Below, piece after piece: positions 44,635 to 53,881 of a stretch of 64,000 bases of DNA; position 1 is the stretch's first letter, and every line of letters starts with the position of its first letter. The notes under the pieces are model-generated. The model saw only the letters and a list, made by a program, of their open reading frames with translations, was not told where the DNA came from and ran no database searches. Source of the stretch: UBA4592 sp044240195 (GTDB taxonomy: Bacteria > Actinomycetota > Actinomycetes > S36-B12); contig JBIHZX010000003.1 in assembly GCA_044240195.1 (NCBI GenBank), positions 1 to 64,000 on the forward strand. Reading direction: 5' to 3'. Both the position numbers and the translations under genes were made by a program.

Positions 44635-46036
44635 ATTGGCGCCCCGGCTCACGTTCTTGTAGCCTCTCGACAACTTCGATGGCAATCAAGCCAATGTCTC
44701 CTGCACCCAAAGTCATAATGATGTCACCGCTGCAGGCACCTTGAATCAGGTCGTGGGCAACGGCAGACCAGGACGGTTCAAAAATAACGCAATCTGCGGC
44801 AAGGGGAACGTTCGCAGCCATTGTTTGACCACTTGCCCCGGGAATGGGCTCCTCACCCGGCGCAAACACTTCAAGTACAACAACCTTGTCGGCTAAACCA
44901 AGCGCTGCACCAAACTCCTTTGAAAACAAAGCTGTCCGGTAATAGTGGTGTGCCTGAAATGCCACAATCAGTCGTCCCTGGCCTAACAGTTCGCGCGCTG
45001 CACGAAGGGTCGCGGTGATCTCAGTGGGGTGGTGAGCGTAATCGTCATAAACACGTACGCCAGCCGCTTCTCCTTTGAAATCGAATCTGCGTCGAGTGCC
45101 GCTGAATTTTCTCAAGCCCTCAATACCCTGTTGGGCCGTGTATCCCATTCCAATCATGGCTACCAGGGCTGCTTGCGCATTTAAAGCGTTGTGATGCCCG
45201 AATACCTGTAGTTGTACCTGGCCCAATCGCACGCCTTGATGCGCTGTATCAAAACTCCACCCCTGCGAAGAAGGCTGGACGTCCACCATGTGGAAATCCG
45301 CGTCAGGGCTCTCACCGTAACTGCGAATGTCGACTCCTGCGGATCGTGCCGCCCCAATAAGGCGAGCAGCTCCCGGATCATCAAGACACACAACCAGAAA
45401 CCCATCACGCTGTTTTATTCCTAAAGCGAAGTCAAGGAATGCTTGCTCAATAGCCTCAAAAGTTCCCCAATAATCTAGGTGGTCTGCCTCAATATTTGTC
45501 ACTATGGCAATACTCGGATTCAGTTGAAGAAATGCTCCATCGCTCTCGTCGGCTTCGGCGATAAAAAGGCTGCCGGTTCCCAGATGCGCATTCGCGCCAC
45601 TTTCATTGAGTTCACTTCCGATGGCGAAAGATGGATCTGCTCCCGCATGTTGGAGGGCAACAGTGAGCATTGATGTAGTTGTCGTCTTACCGTGAGTACC
45701 CGATACAGCGACACCTGTGAATCCACTCATGATTGCGGTTAAGGCTTCGGCACGGTTCATCACACGTTTGCCCAGACGGGATGCCTCAATGCGTTCAGGA
45801 TTCTTGGCCGGGATGGCCGTTGAAAGGATGAGGGTGTCTATTTCACCCACGTGAGCAAGATCATGACCGATCATGGTGTCGATTCCCACTGCACTGAGGG
45901 CCGCAAGTCTGCGAGAGTCCTTTGCATCACATCCGCTGACCTGCACGCCGCGTGAGGCCAAAATTCGTGCGATCCCGGACATTCCGGCACCACCAATTCC
46001 TACCACGTGTACCCGGCCCAAATCCTGCAAAGTCAC
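44627..46036 (-). CDS. murC: UDP-N-acetylmuramate--L-alanine ligase
   Basis: Adds L-alanine to UDP-MurNAc. The 469-residue Mur ligase shows VHVVGIGGAGMSGIARIL (nucleotide-sugar domain), the ATP loop AVSGTHGKTTTTSM and the DDYAHHPTEI motif. AAAAGGAG lies 9 bases before GTG 46036; a GTG two codons earlier (46042) is too close to it. It follows murG after 34 bases. Confidence 0.96.
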   Translation of the reverse strand: MTLQDLGRVHVVGIGGAGMSGIARILASRGVQVSGCDAKDSRRLAALSAVGIDTMIGHDLAHVGEIDTLILSTAIPAKNPERIEASRLGKRVMNRAEALTAIMSGFTGVAVSGTHGKTTTTSMLTVALQHAGADPSFAIGSELNESGANAHLGTGSLFIAEADESDGAFLQLNPSIAIVTNIEADHLDYWGTFEAIEQAFLDFALGIKQRDGFLVVCLDDPGAARLIGAARSAGVDIRSYGESPDADFHMVDVQPSSQGWSFDTAHQGVRLGQVQLQVFGHHNALNAQAALVAMIGMGYTAQQGIEGLRKFSGTRRRFDFKGEAAGVRVYDDYAHHPTEITATLRAARELLGQGRLIVAFQAHHYYRTALFSKEFGAALGLADKVVVLEVFAPGEEPIPGASGQTMAANVPLAADCVIFEPSWSAVAHDLIQGACSGDIIMTLGAGDIGLIAIEVVERLQEREPGRQYE

Positions 46037-46070
46037 CTTCACTAACTCCTTTTCAACGCGAGCACAATGT

Positions 46071-47147
46071 TCATGAACACGATAACCCCCAGCGCGCCAA
46101 TTCTTCAGCAGCATTTAATGAGTCCCCAGCATTGAATGCAGCTTGCATCCGCTCGAGTTCCGGCGCATTGAGGAGCAGCGGCAGTAATTCACTCACGATG
46201 ACCTCCCGTGTGAAAACGGAATTCTCGATCATGGCTGCCGCCCCATTGTCAATTAAGTTTTGAGCATTCCGCTTTTGCTCACCGTTTCCAATGGGAAGTG
46301 GCACAAAAATTGTGGGAATTCCCACAGTGGAAATCTCGGCCACGGTCATGGCGCCAGCACGGGCAATAACTAAGTCAGCAGCGCTATAGGCCAAGTCCAT
46401 GCGATGAATGAATGGAACCGGGATGTAGCACGCACCTGAAGAGTCAGTAATTTCACTCCCCGATTGAAAGTTTGCACCCCCTACCGAGTGAATGACGCTC
46501 ACGCCAGCCGCAAGTAACTCCGGTATTGCAGCAACGCATGCGGAATTGATGGATTGTGCGCCTTGGGAACCACCAAAGACGAGAAGAACCGGACCAGTTT
46601 GCGGGAGCTTGAAAAACTCGCGAGCCTCAATCCGGCTGCGATACCGGTCAAGACCAACAATGTCACGACTCAGGGGCATACCGATTACCCGAGCGCCGGG
46701 GATGGCGCCGTCAAACATGGATGCAACATTGGGTGTGATGCGCGAGCCCAATTTATTTGCCAAACCAGCGGTTGAATTTGCTTCATGGACAATCACGCAC
46801 AGACCCAAACTCTTTGCGGCCAAATACGCTGGTGCACTGGCGTATCCCCCGAACCCGATAACAACATCCGTCTTGTTTTTTTTCATAAACTTACGAGCCA
46901 GATGGATGGACTTGAGAAATTTTGGGGTAAATGCAATTGCCTGGACGTCTAATTTCCGGGGAAAGGGCGTGGACGGCAATAACTCAAGCGCCAGTCCAGT
47001 AGGGGGAACCAATGCCGTGTCCAACCCACGATTCGTTCCCATAATCGTGACTTCGGCACCAGGATCGAGTTCGAGAATGGCCCGGGCAGTATTTATGGCC
47101 GGATAAACGTGACCCGCGCTTCCACCGGCGGCGAGGACGAATTTCAT
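46071..47147 (-). CDS. murG: UDP-GlcNAc transferase MurG (lipid II synthesis)
   Basis: Converts lipid I to lipid II at the inner face of the membrane. The 358-residue GT-B protein has LAAGGSAGHVYPA at the N-terminus, LVFGGSQGAQSIN and AGAMTVAEISTVGIPTIFVP. ATG 47147 is chosen over an ATG seven codons upstream because the glycine-rich loop begins just after it, as in the family. It lies 27 bases after ftsW. Confidence 0.96.
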   Translation of the reverse strand: MKFVLAAGGSAGHVYPAINTARAILELDPGAEVTIMGTNRGLDTALVPPTGLALELLPSTPFPRKLDVQAIAFTPKFLKSIHLARKFMKKNKTDVVIGFGGYASAPAYLAAKSLGLCVIVHEANSTAGLANKLGSRITPNVASMFDGAIPGARVIGMPLSRDIVGLDRYRSRIEAREFFKLPQTGPVLLVFGGSQGAQSINSACVAAIPELLAAGVSVIHSVGGANFQSGSEITDSSGACYIPVPFIHRMDLAYSAADLVIARAGAMTVAEISTVGIPTIFVPLPIGNGEQKRNAQNLIDNGAAAMIENSVFTREVIVSELLPLLLNAPELERMQAAFNAGDSLNAAEELARWGLSCS

Positions 47148-47174
47148 GGCGCGTTTCCCTGACAACACTCGAGG

Positions 47175-48401
47175 TTAGCGTCGACGCATAGCGGAGGCTG
47201 TTTGCCTACGTCGAATAATGCGGCGGGCCCCGGGCTCATTCCGAGCGCACGCCAGCAACATCCCTATTGCGAACAATGTGGGGACCAGCGAAGAACCCCC
47301 ATATGAAACGAGCGGGAGAGGCACGCCGGTTACGGGGAGTAGTCCAAGCACAGCACCGATGTTGATCACGGCTTGAATGACGATCCACGACCCAACGCCA
47401 GCAGCGGCTAGACGAACGAATGGCTCCTGCGAATTCTTGCTTAACCGAAAAATAGAGAAGGCCAGAATCCCAAATAGCAGTAAGACCGCGGATGTTCCCA
47501 CTAAGCCTAATTCTTCACCAATAACGGGGAAAATAAAGTCAGTATGTGCTTCAGGAAGTGAGCCCCATTTCTCGCGACTGCCGCCCAGCCCTACGCCCCA
47601 AATTCCACCCGTCCCAAGAGCGTATTTACCTTGAGCGACCTGCCAACCAAACCCAAGGCGATCTGAATCCGGATTGAGCCAGTTAGTGATGCGTTCCATG
47701 CGATAAGGCGCCGCAAGAGTCAGCATCCACACGAAAAAGAGACCGAAACCACCAAAGAGTGCGAACAGGCGGATGGGAATTCCTGCCGAAAAAAGAATTC
47801 CGCACAAGATCGCACCGAGCATCAACGTATTTCCAAAGTCACCTTCGAGTAAAACTAAGATCATCATGATTCCGGCTACCGGAAGGATGGGGACCAAGAT
47901 ATTCCTCCAAGTAGGAATATGACGATCCTTCCGAGTCAAGACTTCCGCTCCCCAAATAACAAGGGCGAGCTTGGCAAACTCACTGGGCTGTAATTTAAAC
48001 GGTCCAATGATTTCAATCCAGTTCCGTTGGCCAGCAACTTCATCGCCAATAAACAGCACCAAAACGAGGAGGACAAACGCACCCGCGAGAAATATCCAAG
48101 CGGTCTTGCGCCAAAATTGAATTGACGAACGGGCGGCGAAAATTAGAGCAATGACACCAGCGACAGCAAAGAGCGTCTGCCGCTGGGCAAGTGTGTAGGC
48201 GGATCCAGAAATGCGGACACTTTCCACCGACGAGGCAGATAGCACCATCACCAACCCAAGCCCCAACAATAAAAGCGTCGAGCCCATGATCAAGTAATAC
48301 GTGCTCAGTGGGTGATCGGCCAACAAAGACAAACGAGATCCTTTATAGGCTTCGCCGATCTTGCTAAACCTGTCGGACACAGGCTGGGTGCGCAGTGACA
48401 T
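47175..48401 (-). CDS. ftsW: SEDS-family peptidoglycan glycosyltransferase FtsW
   Basis: A 408-residue polytopic membrane protein that polymerises lipid II at the septum with FtsI. Family regions include VMVLSASSVES near the first TM, GPFKLQPSEFAKLALVIW, GDFGNTLML and the late VTGVPLPLVSYGGSSLVP. The basic C-terminal tail resembles actinobacterial FtsW. ATG overlaps the murD stop by one base (TAATG). Confidence 0.96.
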   Translation of the reverse strand: MSLRTQPVSDRFSKIGEAYKGSRLSLLADHPLSTYYLIMGSTLLLLGLGLVMVLSASSVESVRISGSAYTLAQRQTLFAVAGVIALIFAARSSIQFWRKTAWIFLAGAFVLLVLVLFIGDEVAGQRNWIEIIGPFKLQPSEFAKLALVIWGAEVLTRKDRHIPTWRNILVPILPVAGIMMILVLLEGDFGNTLMLGAILCGILFSAGIPIRLFALFGGFGLFFVWMLTLAAPYRMERITNWLNPDSDRLGFGWQVAQGKYALGTGGIWGVGLGGSREKWGSLPEAHTDFIFPVIGEELGLVGTSAVLLLFGILAFSIFRLSKNSQEPFVRLAAAGVGSWIVIQAVINIGAVLGLLPVTGVPLPLVSYGGSSLVPTLFAIGMLLACARNEPGARRIIRRRQTASAMRRR

Positions 48402-49864
48402 TAGCGGCCCAGTTCATTCAATACCGCGCTGGCAAACATTTCGCCGCGTTGGGCATAGTTCGCAAACATGTCCCATGAAGCGCAGCCGGGTGCGAGTAAA
48501 ACCGTGTCACCGCTGACAGCTCGTTCGCTCGCGATCTGGACGGCTTCACTCATAGCACTAGTGTCTCGAGTGACCAGTGTGATTATTGGGACATTTGGTG
48601 CGTGTCGAGTGAGAGCGTCGGCGATTATTGGGGCATCGGTCCCCAACAAAATTGCCAATTTTATCCGGTCTGAATGAGCCAGCACCAGGTCATCGAAATT
48701 CTGCCCTTTGGCCAACCCTCCCGCTATCCAAATCACCGAAGGGTATGCCGACAGGGATTTGTGGGCCGCGTGCGCATTTGTCGCCTTTGAGTCATCAATA
48801 TAGGTGACTCCCTGACCGCTAGAAACCAACGCATTTCGGTGTGGTGCGGGGTTAAAGTCCCGAAGGCCATCACGCACAGCCTTCGGTGAAACCCGATTTT
48901 CCTCACCCGCATTCATGGCACCGAAAGCGCGAGCCAGAGCCGCGGCAGCGAGTGCATTCTCCGTGTTGTGATCCCCCACGGGATGAACGTCACTGACAAG
49001 TGCCAATTCTTGGGCGTAGTCCCTGCGATTGGAAATAAATGCTCGGTCAACGAGGGCACCGTCAACAACACCCAACTCACTCAACCCAGGAATGCCGCGA
49101 GTAAAACCCACCGCACGACAGCCTTCTAATACATCGGCTGCTTCGACCATGGACAACGTTGCAGCCTCATGGCCGTTGTATACGGCTGCATACTGGGTCC
49201 GCTCATAAACGCGAGCTTTTGCTTCTGCATATTGATTGAAATTTCCAAAGTGATCAATGTGATCCGATGCAATATTCAGACAAACTGACGCCCATGGGCT
49301 CATGGTGTGGACAAATGGCAACTGAGGGGCACCCACCTCGACTGCTATTACATCAAGCTCGTCATGCATAACGACTCCGACAAGCGAGTGACCGATGTTT
49401 CCGGCTGCCTCCGTGCGGAGCCCAGCAGATCGCAAAATAGATTCCAGCATGAGTGTTGTCGTGGTTTTGCCATTAGTACCGGTGACGCACAACCATTCCG
49501 CACCACCAATTTGCGGCCGGATCCTCCATGCTAATTCAAGTTCACCCCAGATGGTGATTCCTTTTAGTTCCGCCTGCTTATGAAAGTGGTGTTGGGGAGG
49601 TAATCCCGGGGATGTCACCACCAAATCAAAGCTCTCCTCCGGAAGTTCGCTGGCATTTAAGAAGATCGATGCACCCAGGGAACCGAGAATATTGGCACGT
49701 TCGCAAACATCATCATTTGATGAAGAATCAATAATGCTCACCTGCGATCCCAGTTGCATAAGGGCGTCCGCCGCTGCGAAACCAGCGACGCCCAGACCTA
49801 AAACACCAACGCGGAGTGATGACCAGTGAGCGTCACGGGAAGTAAGCTCATCAAGATCACGCAT
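48401..49864 (-). CDS. murD: UDP-N-acetylmuramoylalanine--D-glutamate ligase
   Basis: Adds D-glutamate to UDP-MurNAc-Ala. The 487-residue ligase has VLGLGVAGFAAADAL, the ATP loop CVTGTNGKTTTTLM, and YIDDSKATNAHAA plus the late PGCASWDMF motif. It overlaps mraY (TGATG) and ftsW (TAATG) by one base each, in keeping with tight co-translation across the mur genes. Confidence 0.96.
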   Translation of the reverse strand: MRDLDELTSRDAHWSSLRVGVLGLGVAGFAAADALMQLGSQVSIIDSSSNDDVCERANILGSLGASIFLNASELPEESFDLVVTSPGLPPQHHFHKQAELKGITIWGELELAWRIRPQIGGAEWLCVTGTNGKTTTTLMLESILRSAGLRTEAAGNIGHSLVGVVMHDELDVIAVEVGAPQLPFVHTMSPWASVCLNIASDHIDHFGNFNQYAEAKARVYERTQYAAVYNGHEAATLSMVEAADVLEGCRAVGFTRGIPGLSELGVVDGALVDRAFISNRRDYAQELALVSDVHPVGDHNTENALAAAALARAFGAMNAGEENRVSPKAVRDGLRDFNPAPHRNALVSSGQGVTYIDDSKATNAHAAHKSLSAYPSVIWIAGGLAKGQNFDDLVLAHSDRIKLAILLGTDAPIIADALTRHAPNVPIITLVTRDTSAMSEAVQIASERAVSGDTVLLAPGCASWDMFANYAQRGEMFASAVLNELGR

Positions 49865-50931
49865 CAGGCTCTAACCCATTCTGCGTAAAAAATGGTAAGT
49901 CCCGCACCTATACATAGGCCCTGGATAATCCAAAACCTCACAACGATCTGGATCTCAGGCCAACCCAGCATCTCGAAATGGTGATGAAGGGGTGCCATCC
50001 GGAATAATCTTTTACCCGTTAACTTATAGGATCCAACTTGCCCGATCACAGATAAAGTTGTGATGAGGAAAAGACCCGCAAGAAGTGGCAACAGGAGTTC
50101 TGTACGAGTGAGAACTGCCAGGCCTGCAATTCCACCACCCAAAGCGAGTGAACCCGTGTCCCCCATAAAGATTCGAGCAGGCGAAGTGTTGAACCACAAA
50201 AAACCAAAACTTGCACCCGCCGTAGCAGCCGCAACCATTGCTAAATCAAGTGGATTTTGAGTGTTGTAACAAAATTCAGTGACTTCAAATGCGCAATTTT
50301 GTCCATACTGCCAAATTGCAAGTAGTACATAAGCCAAGAAACTCATTATTGCCGCACCAACAGCTAGACCGTCAAGACCATCTGTGAGATTGACGCCATT
50401 GGTTGTTGCTGTCACCAGGAACCACACCCACAGCAGAAACAGTCCTAATGGCAGGACGATGCTGGTGTCGCGGACGAAAGAAATAGCCATCGATGCAGCC
50501 GTGTTGCCCGATGCATCGGGGAATTGAACGGATAAATACGCGAAGGAAAATGCCACAACCGCCTGGCCAATCAGCTTCGTCCTGGCTCTAAGTCCGGTAC
50601 TTCTTTGCTTGAAAATCTTTAAATAGTCATCGGCAAAGCCAACCAGCCCCAGACCGACCATGAGGTAGAGAACAAGCAACGCTGAGATTGACACCGGTCG
50701 CCAGGTGACTAAATGTGTAAGGAAGTACCCCCCAAGCACAGCAATGATTATGGCGATTCCACCCATGGATGGTGTGCCGCGCTTTCCTTCGTGTGCGGGA
50801 TAAAGTCGGCCTTCTTGTGACGCTCGAATCGCCTGGGAGTAGCCATGCTTGCGCAGCAGGTTAATGAGTAGAGGTGTTCCAAGAAAAGAAATTAAGGTCG
50901 CTATCGCACCCGCAATAACGACTAGCCTCAT
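49864..50931 (-). CDS. mraY: Phospho-MurNAc-pentapeptide transferase
   Basis: Makes lipid I on undecaprenyl phosphate. The 355-residue protein has about ten membrane segments, the Asp motifs VGFADDYLKIF and NLTDGLDGLAVG, and the late PLHHHFEMLGWPE motif. ATG 50931 overlaps the murF stop as ATGA. Confidence 0.97.
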   Translation of the reverse strand: MRLVVIAGAIATLISFLGTPLLINLLRKHGYSQAIRASQEGRLYPAHEGKRGTPSMGGIAIIIAVLGGYFLTHLVTWRPVSISALLVLYLMVGLGLVGFADDYLKIFKQRSTGLRARTKLIGQAVVAFSFAYLSVQFPDASGNTAASMAISFVRDTSIVLPLGLFLLWVWFLVTATTNGVNLTDGLDGLAVGAAIMSFLAYVLLAIWQYGQNCAFEVTEFCYNTQNPLDLAMVAAATAGASFGFLWFNTSPARIFMGDTGSLALGGGIAGLAVLTRTELLLPLLAGLFLITTLSVIGQVGSYKLTGKRLFRMAPLHHHFEMLGWPEIQIVVRFWIIQGLCIGAGLTIFYAEWVRA

Positions 50932-52394
50932 GGAGCTCCCTGCTCTCGATCAATTCCCAACTCAAAATCCTCTACAACACTACTTAAAGAAAGCTCCAGA
51001 ACCTCGCTGGCCACACGGTCAAGGCCGATTGATCGCGATGCTTTTACCAAGACGATGTCCCCCGGCTGCAACTCATCAGCCAATAAGTTCAAGACACCAT
51101 CGATGTCGGAAACCCAGACTGACTCTTCCCCCCAAGATCCTTCATTTGCAGCCGCCAAGTGCATTACTTTCGTTGCCGCACCCACACAAACCAAACGGGA
51201 TATATCCAGACGGACAGCTAACCTGCCGATCGCATCGTGTGCATCAACGGAATATTCACCCAACTCCCGCATCTCCCCCAGAATCGCCCAGGTGCGGCGG
51301 CGCGGTCCGCGAGAGCCCAATTGAGCCAATGTCTTAAGTGCTGCGCGCATCGATTCCGGATTCGCGTTGTAAGCGTCATTTATCACAGTTACGCCGTTGG
51401 AAGCCTCCGTTACTTCCATTCGCCACTTACTGACCACATTCACATTACTGAGAAATTCGCAAGCGATCTCAAACGGCACTCCCACAGCGACACTTGCGCT
51501 AAGGGCCGCCAATGCGTTAGCGACATAGTGCTCACCAACTAATTGCACATGTACCGGTTGCGAATCATCCCGGTAAGTGACGAGAAAACGAGTTGTACCG
51601 TCAGGTTCAACGCATATATTGCTGGCACAGATGTCACTACTTTGCAACTCTCCAAATGTTAGTTGTGAGCATTTCAATCCTTCGCTCATCCGCGCAACAA
51701 ATGGGTCGTCTTGATTGAGGACAGCTAGCCCGGTAACAGGCAAAGCGCGAACCAGCTCTGACTTCGCAACGGCGATATTCTCCATGCTGCCCAACAATTC
51801 AATATGTGCTGATCCCACGTTGAGCACAACACCAATATCAGGTACAGCGATCTCACAAAGAGTGGCGATATGGCCAATCCCCCGCATGCCCAGTTCTAGT
51901 ACCAGAAATTCAGTCTGTGCATCGGCGCTAAGAATAGTGAGGGGTAAACCTACTTCGGTATTAAATGATCCGGGTGGAGCGACGCATCGGCCATATTGGC
52001 CCAACATTCCAGCGATTAAATCCTTCGTTGTCGTTTTCCCACTGGAACCCGTAATACCAATGACCTGAGCCTTGAGAACATTAATGCGCACCCAATGAGC
52101 AATCTGACCTAAAGCAATCAAAGGGTCCAGAACGTGAAGCAATGGAAAGCCTTCTGGAACTGGCGCACTTGATCCTGCTGCGACAATGGCCAAAGTTGCT
52201 CCAGCCGCTTGAACATCTGGTAAAAAAATATGTCCATCAACTTTTTCACCGACGAGCGCCACATAAATCCCGTTCTGGATAGGGTTGCGGGAGTCGACGT
52301 AGAATCCGGGAACACTAAGAACTTGATTATGATCCCAGTCAGTGAGAGTTCCACCTGTGATCTCCGCAAGTTGTTGCCCAGTGAAATCAATCAT
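50928..52394 (-). CDS. murF: UDP-MurNAc-tripeptide--D-alanyl-D-alanine ligase
   Basis: Completes the pentapeptide precursor. The 488-residue ligase has the ATP loop VIGITGSSGKTTTKDLI and VINDAYNANPESMRAAL, typical of MurF. ATG 52394 overlaps the murE stop by 8 bases. Confidence 0.96.
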   Translation of the reverse strand: MIDFTGQQLAEITGGTLTDWDHNQVLSVPGFYVDSRNPIQNGIYVALVGEKVDGHIFLPDVQAAGATLAIVAAGSSAPVPEGFPLLHVLDPLIALGQIAHWVRINVLKAQVIGITGSSGKTTTKDLIAGMLGQYGRCVAPPGSFNTEVGLPLTILSADAQTEFLVLELGMRGIGHIATLCEIAVPDIGVVLNVGSAHIELLGSMENIAVAKSELVRALPVTGLAVLNQDDPFVARMSEGLKCSQLTFGELQSSDICASNICVEPDGTTRFLVTYRDDSQPVHVQLVGEHYVANALAALSASVAVGVPFEIACEFLSNVNVVSKWRMEVTEASNGVTVINDAYNANPESMRAALKTLAQLGSRGPRRRTWAILGEMRELGEYSVDAHDAIGRLAVRLDISRLVCVGAATKVMHLAAANEGSWGEESVWVSDIDGVLNLLADELQPGDIVLVKASRSIGLDRVASEVLELSLSSVVEDFELGIDREQGAP

Positions 52395-53880
52395 GTTGAC
52401 CCTTAATCCCTAAAAGTTCAACGACGACGTCAACGTCACTAAATGCAATCGTTTGGCCCATGATCTCCTGACCTTGCTCGTGACCTTTGCCCAGAATAGC
52501 CACTACGTCGTGGCCAGCGGCTAATTCCAAGGCTCGAGCAATCGCCTCACGCCTATCGCCTATTTCGATCCAATGCGATCTTGGATGGGCTTCAATCCCC
52601 TGGATGATCTGTTTTCGAATTTCGGTTGGATCTTCCGAACGCGGATTGTCATCCGTGACAATCAAGATATCTGACAGACTTGCACCCACACGCCCCATGG
52701 CCGGACGCTTGCTGGCGTCTCGATCCCCTCCAGCTCCCAAAACCGTAATGACTCGCCCACTGAATTCGTTATTTAGGCCGGTCAAAAACTCCTCGATGGA
52801 CTCAGGTGAATGGGCGTAGTCGACATAAATTGAAACATCGGCACGTGTTCCGACCAACTCACCCCTACCCGGAACGGTTGCCCGACAAATTGCCTCGACA
52901 ACATCATGGCCCCGGACACCCACGTGATCTAAAATCGACAGTGCTAGCACTGCATTCAGAGCATTAATCTTTCCCGGCATGGCCATAGAATCAAACCTGA
53001 TTTCACCGTGTGGCCCCTCGATCGTCCAAGACGTGTCCAAAGATGTGTCGGCGCCGCGGCTGATTTTCCAATTAGGTGTTCCCACCGTCCCCACTGATTC
53101 AAACGGAATTGTGGCTTGTGCGCAGAGATCAACGCCCCACGGGCTATCCGTACAAATGACGGCAAATTGCCCAAATTTTGGTGAGAAAAGTTGCGCTTTA
53201 GCTGCAAAGTATTCAGGCATTGAACCGTGGTAATCGAGATGATCATGTGAAAGGTTCGTGAAGGCAACACAATCGAAATTCAATCCATTAACTCGATGCT
53301 CAGACAAAGCAATACTGGAAACTTCCATCGCGATAATTTTCACTCCGGCAGCCTTCATTCGTGCAAGTGTGCGAAAAAGGTCAGGGGCTTCCGGGGTTGT
53401 TCGCGTGCTTACCAATTCTTCATCATTAATCAATGTTGCGAGAGTGCCGACAAGTCCGGCACTCATGCCAATTGCACGCGCAGCTTGATAGATCATGCTG
53501 GTCGTCGTGCTCTTCCCATTGGTTCCCGTGACTCCGATCATGACTATGTCGGAAGTTGGGTCCCCATAAACAAATTTGCACACGTTTCCCAGACAGACCC
53601 TGGGATCACTCACCTCGAGTATTGAAATTGCTGGTGAGATTTCACATTTTTCAATCAGCTGGGCTCCCGCAAAATCAGTTAAAATTGCGGTTGCCCCTCG
53701 CTGAATTGCTTGTTGGGCAAAGCGAGCCCCGTGCACAGATCGACCTGGAAGCGCAGCAAATAGCTCACCCGCATTGACTTCTTTGGAATCCAAGGAAACA
53801 CCGGTGACACTGACACTGGTATCTCCTGAGAGTTGCGCACCAATCAGGGAGGCAATCTCGACAACCGGTGTCGAACCCAT
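52387..53880 (-). CDS. murE: UDP-MurNAc-L-Ala-D-Glu ligase MurE, probably meso-DAP adding
   Basis: Adds the third residue of the stem peptide. The 497-residue ligase has the ATP loop VTGTNGKSTTTSMI, a lysine-carbamylation region and the substrate motif DDNPRSEDPTEI. DNPR at this place is the signature of meso-diaminopimelate ligases, so an A1gamma-type wall is suggested. GGAGG lies 5 bases before ATG 53880, preferred over an ATG four codons upstream. The gap to ftsI is one base. Confidence 0.95.
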   Translation of the reverse strand: MGSTPVVEIASLIGAQLSGDTSVSVTGVSLDSKEVNAGELFAALPGRSVHGARFAQQAIQRGATAILTDFAGAQLIEKCEISPAISILEVSDPRVCLGNVCKFVYGDPTSDIVMIGVTGTNGKSTTTSMIYQAARAIGMSAGLVGTLATLINDEELVSTRTTPEAPDLFRTLARMKAAGVKIIAMEVSSIALSEHRVNGLNFDCVAFTNLSHDHLDYHGSMPEYFAAKAQLFSPKFGQFAVICTDSPWGVDLCAQATIPFESVGTVGTPNWKISRGADTSLDTSWTIEGPHGEIRFDSMAMPGKINALNAVLALSILDHVGVRGHDVVEAICRATVPGRGELVGTRADVSIYVDYAHSPESIEEFLTGLNNEFSGRVITVLGAGGDRDASKRPAMGRVGASLSDILIVTDDNPRSEDPTEIRKQIIQGIEAHPRSHWIEIGDRREAIARALELAAGHDVVAILGKGHEQGQEIMGQTIAFSDVDVVVELLGIKGQHD

Positions 53881-53881
53881 G

